The position numbers and the translations under genes are program-made. The notes beneath the pieces were generated by a model. It ran no database searches. It worked only from the letters and a program-made list of their open reading frames with translations, and was not told where the DNA came from. DNA of 11,849 nucleotides from B1 sp964355075 (GTDB lineage Bacteria; Bacteroidota; Bacteroidia; UKL13-3). The stretch's first letter is position 1. Each line of letters begins with the position of its first letter. Shown one piece after another: positions 1 to 7,616 of this stretch. The stretch lies in contig CAYHCF010000055.1 in assembly GCA_964355075.1 (NCBI GenBank), positions 1 through 11,849 of the forward strand. Reading direction: 5' to 3'.

Positions 1-129
1 ATTGCATCTTTATCGTATTTATATAGGTGAATAATATATGGTCCAATATTCGAACCCAATTCATTTTTCAAATTCAATACCCAAAAATTTGAAACTTTCT
101 AAAACCCCTACACAACAAACAAATTTGTT

Positions 130-462
130 ATGGCAATAATACAAACTTCAATCCATGATATGAGGAACACAATCACTCCTAACGCTCTGGATATTTATTA
201 CAATACAGATATTGGACAAGAAGGTGAATGGTACTATGATCCGACCGACACAACCTCTCCTGACAATACCGGAACCATTCTTGTTGGACAATCCACTTAT
301 AGATTCAAAAGAATATACATAGGATATGCAAACTTGAAATGGTTGAGACCGAAAAGAGATAGTGATACACCTAATGACGATACAATTGCGATTCAAAGCG
401 TAATTAATTTCATTTCATGGAGTTCCATACCCTTTATATTATGGTTAATTTACTTACGTTGA
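130..462 (+). pseudogene. Broken N-terminal remnant of a pectate-lyase/tail-spike-like beta-helix protein
   Basis: The 110-residue frame starts MAIIQTSIHDMRN and contains YYNTDIGQEGEWYYD, then LKWLRPKRDSDTPNDDTIAIQ. This order (a short lead-in with GxEGxWYYD, then W-x-x-K-x-D-x-x-x-DDT-x-AIQ) is what I know from the N-terminus of pectate-lyase-3/right-handed beta-helix proteins of phage tail spikes and secreted polysaccharide-acting proteins, where the canonical form is WFGAKGDGxTDDTxAIQ. Those proteins run to several hundred residues, but here the frame ends 20 residues after the AIQ motif. A +1 shift near 410 gives HGVPYPLYYG, then a stop, which looks like a decayed continuation (family: GIPLYxPxGTY). 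The glycine-rich WFGAKGDG motif is also altered. A perfect 12-bp palindrome, AACAAATTTGTT, abuts the ATG (118-129). I infer a degraded gene; a short unrelated protein cannot be excluded. Confidence 0.5.
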
Positions 463-609
463 GGTTTCAGGCTAGTTTGCAGTTATTACTGTAATTCCGG
501 GTTATTTCTCTGTGATTTTCAAGTTTTGCAGATAATTTTATTGTTTTTAAGCGGTAAAATTAGGCTAAAACACTTACCAAAGTATATATTCGCGGCTCAA
601 ACTATAAAA

Positions 610-1803
610 ATGGATATTTTAGCATATCGGGTTAATAATATAGATGAACCGCAAACCATTGCCATGTCGAAATTGGCGAGAGAGTTAACTGCAACGGGTA
701 TAGACATTGTAAATTTAAGTCTGGGAGAGCCTGATTTTGAAACTCCGGCTCATATCAAACAGGCCGCCAAAGATGCCATCGACCAAAACTATTCCTATTA
801 TTCACCGGTGGCAGGATTTTTAGATTTGAGAGAGGCCGTTTGTAATAAATTACTGAGAGACAATAAACTCAAATACAATCCCAACCAAATTGTGGTTTCA
901 ACCGGGGCAAAACAAGCCATTATGAACGTGATCATGGCCATCATCAATCCGCTGGATGAGGTTTTGCTACCTACTCCATATTGGGTAAGCTATTCGGATA
1001 TGGTGAAATTAATGGATGGTGTACCCGTTTTTATTCCCGGTACCTTAGCCAATCATTATAAAATTACTGCCGACCAGCTCGAGAAAGCAATCACGCCTAA
1101 AACCAAAGCATTTATTTACTCTTCTCCCTGCAATCCCACGGGTTCAGTTTATAGCCGCGATGAATTGGCCGCTTTGGTTAAGGTGTTTGAAAAATATCCC
1201 AACATTTATATTATCAGCGATGAGATCTATGAATACATAAATTTTGTAGGTAAGCATGTGAGCATTGGCTCATTTGATAGCATCAAAGAACGGGTAATTA
1301 CCATTAATGGTTTATCAAAAGGTTATGCCATGACCGGCTGGCGCCTGGGTTATCTTGCTGGCCCAAAAATAATAGCCGAAGCCTGTGAAAAAATTCAGGG
1401 GCAAAGTACCAGCGGAACAAGTGCCATTACGCAAAGGGCTGCTATTGTTGCATTAAACGGGAGTCTTGAACCCACATATGCCATGGTAGAAGCCTATAAA
1501 CGCAGAAGAGCATTGGTGATGGAAGGCCTTAAAAGCATCCCGGGTTTGATTTGTAATGACCCCGAAGGCGCGTATTATTTCTTCCCCGATGTGACTGCCT
1601 ATTTTGGAAAAAGTTTCGAAGGCAAGATCATGAATAATGCCACCGATTTGTGTTTATACTTATTGAACCATGGCCACGTTTCTATGGTAACCGGAGATGC
1701 TTTTGGTGAACCCAAATGTATCCGCCTCAGTTACGCCACCAGCGATGAGCAATTAATCATAGCAATTAGCCGGATTAAGAAGGCTTTGGCAGAACTGAAT
1801 TAA
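610..1803 (+). CDS. Class I PLP-dependent aminotransferase (aspartate aminotransferase type, class Ib)
   Basis: This 397-residue cytoplasmic enzyme exchanges an amino group between aspartate (or a related amino acid, possibly prephenate) and 2-oxoglutarate. Fold-type I landmarks are all present: PTPYW at about 121-125, SPCNPTG at 172-178 with the PLP-contacting N175, SDEIY at 203-207 with D204 for the pyridine nitrogen and Y207, SKGYAMTGWRLGY at 236-248 with Schiff-base lysine K237 and phosphate-binding R245, and IRLSYA with R372 for the substrate carboxylate. Length matches the subfamily. I chose the ATG at 610 because MDILAYRVNNIDEP is the usual family start. The frame is open upstream to a TTG at 526, but those 28 residues look non-coding. 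The start is preceded by A-rich sequence without a Shine-Dalgarno motif. A TATATTCG box at 585-592 is a possible but imperfect -7 element. Substrate choice between aspartate and prephenate cannot be settled here. Confidence 0.95.
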   Translation: MDILAYRVNNIDEPQTIAMSKLARELTATGIDIVNLSLGEPDFETPAHIKQAAKDAIDQNYSYYSPVAGFLDLREAVCNKLLRDNKLKYNPNQIVVSTGAKQAIMNVIMAIINPLDEVLLPTPYWVSYSDMVKLMDGVPVFIPGTLANHYKITADQLEKAITPKTKAFIYSSPCNPTGSVYSRDELAALVKVFEKYPNIYIISDEIYEYINFVGKHVSIGSFDSIKERVITINGLSKGYAMTGWRLGYLAGPKIIAEACEKIQGQSTSGTSAITQRAAIVALNGSLEPTYAMVEAYKRRRALVMEGLKSIPGLICNDPEGAYYFFPDVTAYFGKSFEGKIMNNATDLCLYLLNHGHVSMVTGDAFGEPKCIRLSYATSDEQLIIAISRIKKALAELN

Positions 1804-1804
1804 T

Positions 1805-1820
1805 CCCCTCCTTGGAGGGG
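1805..1820 (+). terminator. Short perfect hairpin after the aminotransferase
   Basis: CCCCTCC, a TT loop, then GGAGGGG form a perfect 7-bp stem starting one base after the aminotransferase stop codon. No T-run follows, so it is not a classical rho-independent terminator. It may stop transcription, protect the 3' end, or simply be an intergenic palindrome. Confidence 0.35.
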
Positions 1821-1860
1821 CAGGAGGCAGGAAGCAGGGAAAATGAGATTTGAATAGTTC

Positions 1861-1953
1861 AACCTTGTGGCCTTTGTGCTTCCTTAGTGTACTTTGTGTT
1901 AAAATACTATTTCCTTTAAACACAAAGCCCACAAAGAAAAACACAAAGTTCAC
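1861..1953. repeat. CTTTGTG/CACAAAG intergenic inverted-repeat element
   Basis: The left half carries GTGGCCTTTGTG and GTGTACTTTGTGTT (1887-1900). The right half carries AACACAAAG (1919-1927), CACAAAG (1930-1936) and AACACAAAGTTCAC (1940-1953). The 1887-1900 and 1940-1953 arms are complementary at 13 of 14 positions, and 1892-1900 pairs perfectly with 1919-1927, so two alternative stems compete. It sits between two codirectional genes and resembles dispersed intergenic repeats I associate with Bacteroidota genomes. Only this copy is in the window. Confidence 0.55.
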
Positions 1954-2008
1954 TATAAAACCAATCTATGCTCTCTGCCATTATTGCAAAACGAATTATA
2001 ATTTTTGA

Positions 2009-2980
2009 ATGAAAAATAGTATTGAAAAATTTGCAGGAATTAAAGTGCTCGTGATAGGTGATGTGATGATCGACGCCTACCTGATGGGTCATGTTGAACG
2101 CATTTCGCCTGAAGCACCTGTTCCGGTGGTGGCAGTAAACCATAAAGATTATCGTTTAGGAGGAGCAGGAAATGTAGCTTTGAATCTGGTAGCTCTGGGT
2201 GCAATTCCTATTTTGTGTTCGGTTATCGGTGATGATCCCGAAGCGGATGATCTGATAAAATTATTAGAAAAAGCCGGTGTTCAAAGCTCAGGAATTATCA
2301 AATCGAAAGAGCGGGTTACAACCGTTAAGACACGTGTAATTGCGCAGAATCATCAAATGTTACGAATTGATACCGAAATAACTAAACCCCTGTCTGAAGC
2401 AGATTCGAACTTATTGATTGATCGAATAACAACTGATCTATTGCCGGGTTCAGATGTGATCCTTTTCGAAGATTATGATAAAGGTGTAATTACCGAACGT
2501 TTGGTGGAGAAAATTGTAAATCAGGCTAAACATCTGGGGAAAAAAGTTGCGGTTGATCCTAAGAAAAGAAATTTCTTAAGTTATAAAGGAGTGGATCTCT
2601 TCAAACCGAATCTTAAAGAACTCCGTGAAGGATTTAAGTGTGAAGCCGACCCATCTGATCCGGCAGAATTTGAGGCTGCAATAAGTGATTTAATGAAGGA
2701 AATGAACCTCAAAAATGTGATGGTTACCTTGAGTGAAAGGGGTGTGATGATCAGCGATGGAACCCATTTTGATTATATCCCTGCGCATATCCGTAAGATA
2801 GCCGATGTGAGTGGAGCCGGCGATACGGTAATAAGTGTGGCTGCCCTTTGTTTAGCACTGGGTTTACCAAATAAAGAAATTGCTGCCCTATCCAATTTAG
2901 CCGGCGGTTTGGTATGCGAAGAAGTAGGTGCAGTACCCATCAATAAATTACAATTAATAGAAGAATCAGGACGACTTTAA
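2009..2980 (+). CDS. rfaE1: D-glycero-beta-D-manno-heptose-7-phosphate kinase-like protein (PfkB/ribokinase fold, kinase-only)
   Basis: The 323-residue protein matches the kinase half of the ADP-heptose synthase HldE (RfaE domain I), which phosphorylates heptose-7-phosphate at C1 on the way to ADP-heptose for lipopolysaccharide core. Visible motifs: GDVMIDAYLMGHVERISPEA at 17-36, GGAGNVALNL at 51-60 (PfkB signature 1), DPKKRNF at 183-189, KPNLKEL at 199-205, and DVSGAGDT at 266-273 with the anion-hole GAG and catalytic base D272. It stops where HldE would continue into its cytidylyltransferase domain, so that activity must come from another gene. This split arrangement is known in several phyla. 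ATG 2009 is preceded by TATAATTTTTGA, which is one base too long in its spacer for a perfect TAnnTTTG box. The stop overlaps the stop of the convergent lipoprotein gene. A closely related sugar kinase is the main alternative. Confidence 0.85.
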   Translation: MKNSIEKFAGIKVLVIGDVMIDAYLMGHVERISPEAPVPVVAVNHKDYRLGGAGNVALNLVALGAIPILCSVIGDDPEADDLIKLLEKAGVQSSGIIKSKERVTTVKTRVIAQNHQMLRIDTEITKPLSEADSNLLIDRITTDLLPGSDVILFEDYDKGVITERLVEKIVNQAKHLGKKVAVDPKKRNFLSYKGVDLFKPNLKELREGFKCEADPSDPAEFEAAISDLMKEMNLKNVMVTLSERGVMISDGTHFDYIPAHIRKIADVSGAGDTVISVAALCLALGLPNKEIAALSNLAGGLVCEEVGAVPINKLQLIEESGRL

Positions 2981-3819
2981 AACGTGCACGAACTCTTACT
3001 CAGGCGATAACTGCAAACCACACCAAGACCACTCGTTACGTTTGAATATTGCTGGAAGGGTTCACTGAATGGATCATCCCCACTATAAACAACACGTCTG
3101 CTATGGTATTCGTAATAATGAATATCTGTATTGAGCAAATATAAATTCACACGCTGCTCAGTACCCGGGTCAAAATAACCATCATATTCATATTGTCCTG
3201 AAATAAGATTCCCATCCCTGTTTATATCTTTAAAAAATTCATCTCCAATTGGAGTGCCAGAGGAATCCACTCCATTAAAACGTATATTATCTTCAAAACT
3301 TATCCGGTAATAATTTTTTATAGCTGCTTCATCCTGCCAACTATAATTGAGCACCACCATTGGATCACCTTGAGAACTGTTTGAACCTAATTTGCCGGAT
3401 ACTTTATCGAAATTAATAATACTTTTAGGAACCGAAGTAGTGCCCATGGCCAATAATCCTTTAGACGAAGCCGTAATGGTATAGGTTTGAGAAGGCACAA
3501 TGGTAAAGGCCGACTGGCTGATCCTGTATTTACCCAAATCAGAATTGAATGGAATTTGAATAATTTGTCCGGAACTGTTTGATATGGTAACATAGGCATC
3601 ATTTACAATATTACTCTGGTAATAATAAGTTGTTCCAAAAACAGGATTTGAAATAGTAAGCACTACTTCAATAACGGTATCTTCAGGAGACAAAAAACTA
3701 AATAGAACCAACTGCGGATCCGTTTTTGGAACCTTCACATCTGTTACAATTTTTGGCCGGCAAGTACTTAGCATGATACATACAAAAAGAGCTATAAAAG
3801 AGAATTTATACTTTTTCAT
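2977..3819 (-). CDS. DUF4249-type outer-membrane lipoprotein
   Basis: The 280-residue protein starts with a lipoprotein signal: MKK, a hydrophobic stretch to about residue 17, then LSTC with lipidated C20. The mature part has the DUF4249 pattern: PQLVLFSFLSPEDTVIEVVL near residues 36-55, an alternating beta-strand segment with NAYVTI-like and YTITASSKG strands, and a C-terminal PFQQYSNVTSGLGVV close to residue 260. This family occurs in Bacteroidota, usually next to a TonB-dependent receptor. No biochemical function is established that I know of. It is the second gene of an operon, 11 bases after the receptor gene, and its stop codon overlaps that of the convergent kinase gene (TTAA at 2977-2980). 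I infer a surface or periplasmic partner of the receptor. Confidence 0.85.
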   Translation of the reverse strand: MKKYKFSFIALFVCIMLSTCRPKIVTDVKVPKTDPQLVLFSFLSPEDTVIEVVLTISNPVFGTTYYYQSNIVNDAYVTISNSSGQIIQIPFNSDLGKYRISQSAFTIVPSQTYTITASSKGLLAMGTTSVPKSIINFDKVSGKLGSNSSQGDPMVVLNYSWQDEAAIKNYYRISFEDNIRFNGVDSSGTPIGDEFFKDINRDGNLISGQYEYDGYFDPGTEQRVNLYLLNTDIHYYEYHSRRVVYSGDDPFSEPFQQYSNVTSGLGVVCSYRLSKSSCTF

Positions 3820-3830
3820 TTCTGTTTATT

Positions 3831-6200
3831 TTAAAATTTGATATTATAGGAAATAGATGGGATCACGGTAAAAAGAGATACTTGTTTTAAAGTTCGGGTA
3901 GTTGATCCATTGTCATTATATTCACTTTCAATATAATAAAAATAGGGGTTAGCCCGGTTATAAGCATTATAAACACTCAGCTCCCAGGTTCTTACAAAAA
4001 ATTTCTTCTTTCTGATAAATTGTAATCCAATATCCATGCGGTGATAAGCCCCCATTCTGAAATCGTTTTTTGCCGTATATTGTGATACCGTTCCACCTCC
4101 ATAATATCCCCATTTCGAATAGCCTAAAGTATGAACAGGGGCACTATACTCTGCAATAGGCAAAGAGATGGCATTGCCTGTTCCATAGACCCAGGTGCCG
4201 GATAATTTTATACCATTGTGTTCATCGGTTTCTTCTCTTATTTTATAGATGCCTACTATTGAAATATCATGTCTCCGGTCGTATTTAGCCCAGAACTTTT
4301 GTCCGAAATTTATCTCATCAAATTGCATTTGAGTCCAGGACAAAGTATAACCAATCCAGCCGGTAAGCTTGCCTGCTTTCTTTTGCAATAAAAACTCAGT
4401 ACCATAACTCCAGCCTTTACCCGAAACAATATTTTCTTCCCACGAATAATTGCTGGTTGGCCCCGCACTTCCTAATGAACTTAACCCCAAAAAACTTGCA
4501 CCTTCCTTATAAGAAATAATATTTTTTGATTCTTTATAATAACCTTCAAGACTAACTGAAAATTCTTTTTCAATAAAATCTTTTGCCACGCCGGCTGCAA
4601 TTTGCCAGCTTTGTTTGGGTTTTAGATTCGTAGATGAAGGAACCCATAAATCGGTTGGCAAACCCATACCTGTATTCGATAATAAATGAACATATTGATT
4701 CATCATGGCATAGGAAGCTTTTATGGCTAAATCACTTTTAATTTTACAAGACAAACTCAGGCGGGGTTCAGGAAAAAAATAATTGGTATTTTGTGAATTA
4801 AAATGTGAGACACGCAATCCAGGATTCATTCTTAAGCGAGGGCCTATTTTTATTTCATCTTCAATATAAATTGCATTTTCAAAGGAGCCTACTACCGTTT
4901 TTATATTCTGATTTAAACCTGAACTATTATCCTTAATAACCAATGCTGAGGGCACAAAATCATGGTGAATGAAATGAATTCCGCCTCTGATGGTATGATT
5001 GGTATTGGGTCGGTAATCCAGATCGTGTTTAAAGGAAAAGTCGGTAATGCCTGAACTGTAATTCAGAGAAAAGGTACTGCCCTGGTATTTTTCTTCGGCG
5101 TAAACCTCAAATAAAAAATTACTGAAAATTACGGAAGTGTTGGCAAACAAACGGTTATTGTACAGATGATTCCAACGAATGGTAGCGGTGGAATTTCCCC
5201 AACCCAAACCGCTTTTGCTCTCATTATTAGAATAAGTACTGTTTAAATAAAATTTATCTCTCCCGAAATATCCGCTTAAATATAATCGGTCTTTTCGGCT
5301 GAGCTCATAATTGGCTTTGGCATTCAAATCATAAAAATAATAACCCACCTTTTCTTCCTTAGGTAGAAATGGAGCAATGATCACGTCTAAATAGGTTCGG
5401 CGAGCGGAGATCAAAAAAGAGGATTTCCCTTTTATAATAGGGCCTTCCAATAATAAGCGCGAAGCAATTAAACCAAAACCCGCTTCTCCATGCACTTTCT
5501 CTTTATTGCCCTCTTTCATATTCATTTCAATAACCGAAGAAAGCCGACCACCAAACCTTGCCGGGAAGCCACCCTTTGTGAGCTCAACACTTTTGAGGGC
5601 ATCTCCGTTAAAGATACTAAAGAAACCAAAAAGGTGATTGGCGTTATATACAATCGCATCATCCAAAATAATCAGGTTTTGATCCGGACCTCCTCCTCTA
5701 ACATAAATACCAGAACTCCCTTCACTTCCTTTTTGTACCCCCGGCAATAACTGAATCACCTTTAAAACGTCTTTTTCACCTAAAAAAGCCGGGATATCTT
5801 TTATTTGCTGAATGGGTATTTCAATCACACTCATTCGGGTTTCATCTGCCAGTCGCTGCGTTTGTTTTGAACCTGAAATCACCAGCTCCTTAAGCGCTTT
5901 AGCTGTTTCTATCACCAGATCCATCTCAATATTATGAATAAGGTTTACTGAAAATGCTTTGGGTTCATAGCCTACATAAGACACCAAAACCACGTACATT
6001 CCCTCCTTTAAAGTGAGCGAATAAAATCCATAGGTATTTGATTGGGTACCTGTTTTTAGAGAAGGAATGGAAACGCTTGCGCCCGGCAACATTTCACCAC
6101 TTCCATTTTCTTTCACATATCCACTTATGACATAGCGCCTTTCCTGCCCATTAACTGCAAAAAAGGAACAAATAAAGAGTAATAGTATGCTGTATTTCAT
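3831..6200 (-). CDS. TonB-dependent receptor with CarboxypepD_reg-like N-terminal domain
   Basis: The 789-residue outer-membrane receptor probably imports a substrate using TonB energy. Domains in order: signal peptide 1-18 (ending VNG, cut before QE); carboxypeptidase-regulatory-like beta-sandwich about 22-100 (ISGYVKENGSGEMLPGASVS, TYGFYSLTL, VSYVGYEP); plug domain about 120-230 with DVLKVIQLLPGVQ, YVRGGGPDQNLIILDDAIVY and GGFPARFGGRLSSVIEM; then the 22-strand barrel, rich in aromatic strand ends and finishing in SISYNIKF, a typical outer-membrane insertion terminus. No obvious TonB box or N-terminal sigma/anti-sigma signalling domain is visible. Length is typical for the smaller Bacteroidota receptors, shorter than SusC (about 1000 residues), and the partner is DUF4249 rather than SusD. 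The substrate cannot be inferred. Upstream on the minus strand, TATCTTGC (6224-6231) is a weak -7 candidate. Confidence 0.93.
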   Translation of the reverse strand: MKYSILLLFICSFFAVNGQERRYVISGYVKENGSGEMLPGASVSIPSLKTGTQSNTYGFYSLTLKEGMYVVLVSYVGYEPKAFSVNLIHNIEMDLVIETAKALKELVISGSKQTQRLADETRMSVIEIPIQQIKDIPAFLGEKDVLKVIQLLPGVQKGSEGSSGIYVRGGGPDQNLIILDDAIVYNANHLFGFFSIFNGDALKSVELTKGGFPARFGGRLSSVIEMNMKEGNKEKVHGEAGFGLIASRLLLEGPIIKGKSSFLISARRTYLDVIIAPFLPKEEKVGYYFYDLNAKANYELSRKDRLYLSGYFGRDKFYLNSTYSNNESKSGLGWGNSTATIRWNHLYNNRLFANTSVIFSNFLFEVYAEEKYQGSTFSLNYSSGITDFSFKHDLDYRPNTNHTIRGGIHFIHHDFVPSALVIKDNSSGLNQNIKTVVGSFENAIYIEDEIKIGPRLRMNPGLRVSHFNSQNTNYFFPEPRLSLSCKIKSDLAIKASYAMMNQYVHLLSNTGMGLPTDLWVPSSTNLKPKQSWQIAAGVAKDFIEKEFSVSLEGYYKESKNIISYKEGASFLGLSSLGSAGPTSNYSWEENIVSGKGWSYGTEFLLQKKAGKLTGWIGYTLSWTQMQFDEINFGQKFWAKYDRRHDISIVGIYKIREETDEHNGIKLSGTWVYGTGNAISLPIAEYSAPVHTLGYSKWGYYGGGTVSQYTAKNDFRMGAYHRMDIGLQFIRKKKFFVRTWELSVYNAYNRANPYFYYIESEYNDNGSTTRTLKQVSLFTVIPSISYNIKF

Positions 6201-6268
6201 GGTTTAAAAAAATTCAACCGCAAGATAGCAAATGGCGTGATATTTTTTTTTGTAAAAACCTATTTTAG

Positions 6269-6491
6269 GATTGTCAATTTTTGATTGACGATTTTGGATT
6301 GACGATTTTGGATTGACGATTTTAGATTGACGATTTTNNNNNNNNNNNNNNNNNNNNNNNNNNNNNNNNNNNNNNNNNNNNNNNNNNNNNNNNNNNNNNN
6401 NNNNNNNNNNNNNNNNNNNNNNNNNNNNNNNNNNNNNTTGACGATTTTGGATTGACGATTTTGGATTGACGATTTTAGATTGACGATTTTG
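6269..6491. repeat. 14-bp tandem repeat array interrupted by the assembly gap
   Basis: The unit GATTGACGATTTTR (R is G or A) is repeated head to tail. Complete copies start at 6283, 6297 and 6311, with one cut by the gap at 6325. After the gap come a partial copy (6438-6449) and copies at 6450, 6464 and 6478. A degenerate first copy, GATTGTCAATTTTT, lies at 6269-6282. The last base alternates G, G, A on both sides of the gap, so a 42-bp higher-order period is possible. The array lies upstream of the receptor operon, between it and the accessory region. Confidence 0.9.
6338..6437. other. Assembly gap, exactly 100 N
   Basis: One hundred consecutive N, the usual placeholder for a gap of unknown length, fall inside the 14-bp tandem array. 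The real array length is unknown, and the continuity of left and right flanks is a scaffolding inference. An apparent 88-residue minus-strand reading frame running through the N is not a gene. Confidence 0.95.
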
Positions 6492-6511
6492 GTAAAGTGA
6501 TGCCTACCTGC

Positions 6512-6568
6512 AAACGAATTTTGCAAATGTTTTAGGCAAATAAGAGGAACTCAAATGGAATTGATCAA
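6512..6568 (+). repeat. Dispersed 57-bp repeat, left copy
   Basis: This stretch aligns without gaps to 10375-10431 with about 48 of 57 identical bases. The first 17 bases (AAACGAATTTTGCAAAT) and AAATAAGAGG are perfect. Both copies lie in non-coding sequence in the same orientation and bracket the accessory genes between them. Its left part, GCAAACGAATTTTGC, is a small inverted repeat. Confidence 0.75.
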
Positions 6569-6747
6569 ATTTCCTTTACAGTCATTAATAAAGTGTCGTT
6601 ACTCTATTACAATTTTTTGGGTAAGAATTGTCCGCTCGTCAAAAATCTTTAGAAAATATACCCACTTTTGCCAAGCCCATGAAATAGGCTGGTTTCCTTG
6701 ACGTGTCAAGTTTGCACCAATCCAATTATCGGAATTTAGTAAAAGTT

Positions 6748-7170
6748 TTAAACTTCTTTCTTTCCCATGCCCATTATAAGTCCAATCACGCCACCACCAA
6801 TAACCGAAAGTACAGTGCCAATAATAATGTCAATAAACACTGCACCGGTATTCATATACATTGTGCTCAAAAAATGCCAAGTAGCATCACAGTAAACAGC
6901 CATCATTAGACCTATGAACCCTCCAATTTTTGCACCGGATAGAATATCTTTAGTGTTCGTCCAACTGAATATAATTGCCATTAGGTATCCAATGCTAAGA
7001 TAAGATAAAAGCATAGCCCATAAAGGTTGGTTATCCTCAGGTCTCATAAAACTATGATTGTAATTAGCTGCGATATAATCCTTGAGCAAAATTACATAAG
7101 TTAAATAGCTGAGCACCATAATGGTGACTGTTCCTGCCAATCCTCCAAGTAAAATTTTGTTAGTTTTCAT
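6748..7170 (-). CDS. Small four-helix integral membrane protein, function unknown
   Basis: The 140-residue protein has four hydrophobic segments at about 6-29, 50-70, 78-98 and 110-134, and a charged tail ending GKKEV. The MKTNKILLGGLAG start, the NxxxMRPEDNQPLW segment before helix 2 and small-residue-rich helices (GGFIGLMM, GTVLSVIGGGVIGLIMG) recall a widespread family of small hypothetical membrane proteins in Bacteroidota. I cannot attach a reliable family name or role. Helices 1-2 and 3-4 look like two hairpins, with conserved-looking polar residues C94, D95 and H99. It stands alone, with decayed mobile sequence upstream and no partner gene. No clear TAnnTTTG promoter is visible in its upstream 50 bases, only an A/T-rich leader. 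Confidence 0.75.
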   Translation of the reverse strand: MKTNKILLGGLAGTVTIMVLSYLTYVILLKDYIAANYNHSFMRPEDNQPLWAMLLSYLSIGYLMAIIFSWTNTKDILSGAKIGGFIGLMMAVYCDATWHFLSTMYMNTGAVFIDIIIGTVLSVIGGGVIGLIMGMGKKEV

Positions 7171-7354
7171 TTTTTTATTTTTTAATTTTCCTACTCATTT
7201 GGCTTTTCGGTGTCGCCCCGTTTTTTAAAGTGGGTTCTGGACTCCACTTTCTTGTAATTGATATTTCTTGTCAGTCATAATAACTGTTAAGAGTCAAAAG
7301 TCGGTAGTTCTCTTGTCTGTGTCTGTCCGCTGTGTCGCTTTTTAAACTTGCCCA
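7171..7354. other. Gene-free leader region of the membrane-protein gene
   Basis: No gene is supported here. It holds an inverted repeat AAAGTGG/CCACTTT (7227-7233 and 7244-7250) with a 10-base loop. A 17-codon minus-strand frame, MTDKKYQLQESGVQNPL (7225-7278), is too short to call. A stretch at 7342-7363 matches the boundary motif found upstream of the unrelated gene at 10621-11178 (18 of 22 bases). Confidence 0.5.
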
Positions 7355-7470
7355 TAACGTCAGAGTGTGAAAAAACTATCCACAATCCAATATGTAAATC
7401 TTGCGATAATAAATGAGAAAAGCAAATTATTACTGATTTAATTTTGCATTTCAAAACGGGCAGGCAGGAG
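7355..7470 (+). mobile_element. IS1182-like element leader, solo copy 1
   Basis: From TAACGTCAGAGTGTG to GGCAGGAG this matches 11203-11313, the leader of the truncated transposase gene, with small indels. Shared blocks include TATCCACAATC, CTTGCGATAATAA, AAAAGCAAATT and a -7-like TAATTTTG. The transposase coding sequence is missing; instead the leader runs into TTTGCATTTCAAAACGGGCAGG, which recurs at the right edge of the window (11818-11839). It is a relic or an internally deleted, MITE-like derivative. Confidence 0.6.
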
Positions 7471-7475
7471 TTTAG

Positions 7476-7516
7476 GAAATGATGAACGCCGAACGCCGAA
7501 TGATGAACGCCGAAGT
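7476..7516. repeat. Short GAACGCCGAA/GATGAACGCC tandem cluster
   Basis: AATGATGAACGCCGAA occurs twice, with an extra CGCCGAA inserted after the first copy. A related AATGATGAATGATG follows at 7530-7543. This low-complexity spacer type has no coding potential I would defend. Confidence 0.55.
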
Positions 7517-7546
7517 AAGGGAAATAGGAAATGATGAATGATGATT

Positions 7547-7609
7547 CCGATCAATCGGAAGAAGTTTGGGAATTTGGAAGCTGAATACCGGAATAAAATT
7601 GGAATTAAC
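7547..7609 (+). repeat. 63-bp dispersed repeat, copy 1 (begins CCGATCAATCGG)
   Basis: This matches 9375-9437 at 59 of 63 positions without gaps. It opens with the palindrome CCGAT-CA-ATCGG and ends ACCGGAATAAAATTGGAATT. The terminal part, from TACCGGAATAAAAT, recurs a third time at 9903-9926. The copy ends 8 bases before the stop codon of the PIN toxin gene, so it may lie within the 3' end of that transcript. Confidence 0.8.
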
Positions 7610-7616
7610 TTCGTCG

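Noticed and set aside
526..609. TTG-initiated extension of the aminotransferase
   Set aside because: The family begins at MDIL; the extra 28 residues are low-complexity and unlike any known aminotransferase leader.
6283..6491. CRISPR array
   Set aside because: The 14-bp units are contiguous with no spacers, so this is a simple tandem repeat.
6260..6526. 88-codon minus-strand reading frame through the gap
   Set aside because: It is the translation of the 14-bp tandem repeat and of 100 N, so it is not a gene.
6599..6830. Unbroken minus-strand frame ending at 6599 with GANLTRQGNQPISWAWQKW
   Set aside because: It reads plausibly, but it has no start codon and overlaps the membrane-protein gene in another frame for half its length. 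It might be a gene fragment; evidence is too thin.
7227..7250. AAAGTGG/CCACTTT hairpin as a rho-independent terminator
   Set aside because: The loop is long, no T-run follows on either strand in the right place, and it lies upstream and not downstream of the nearest gene.
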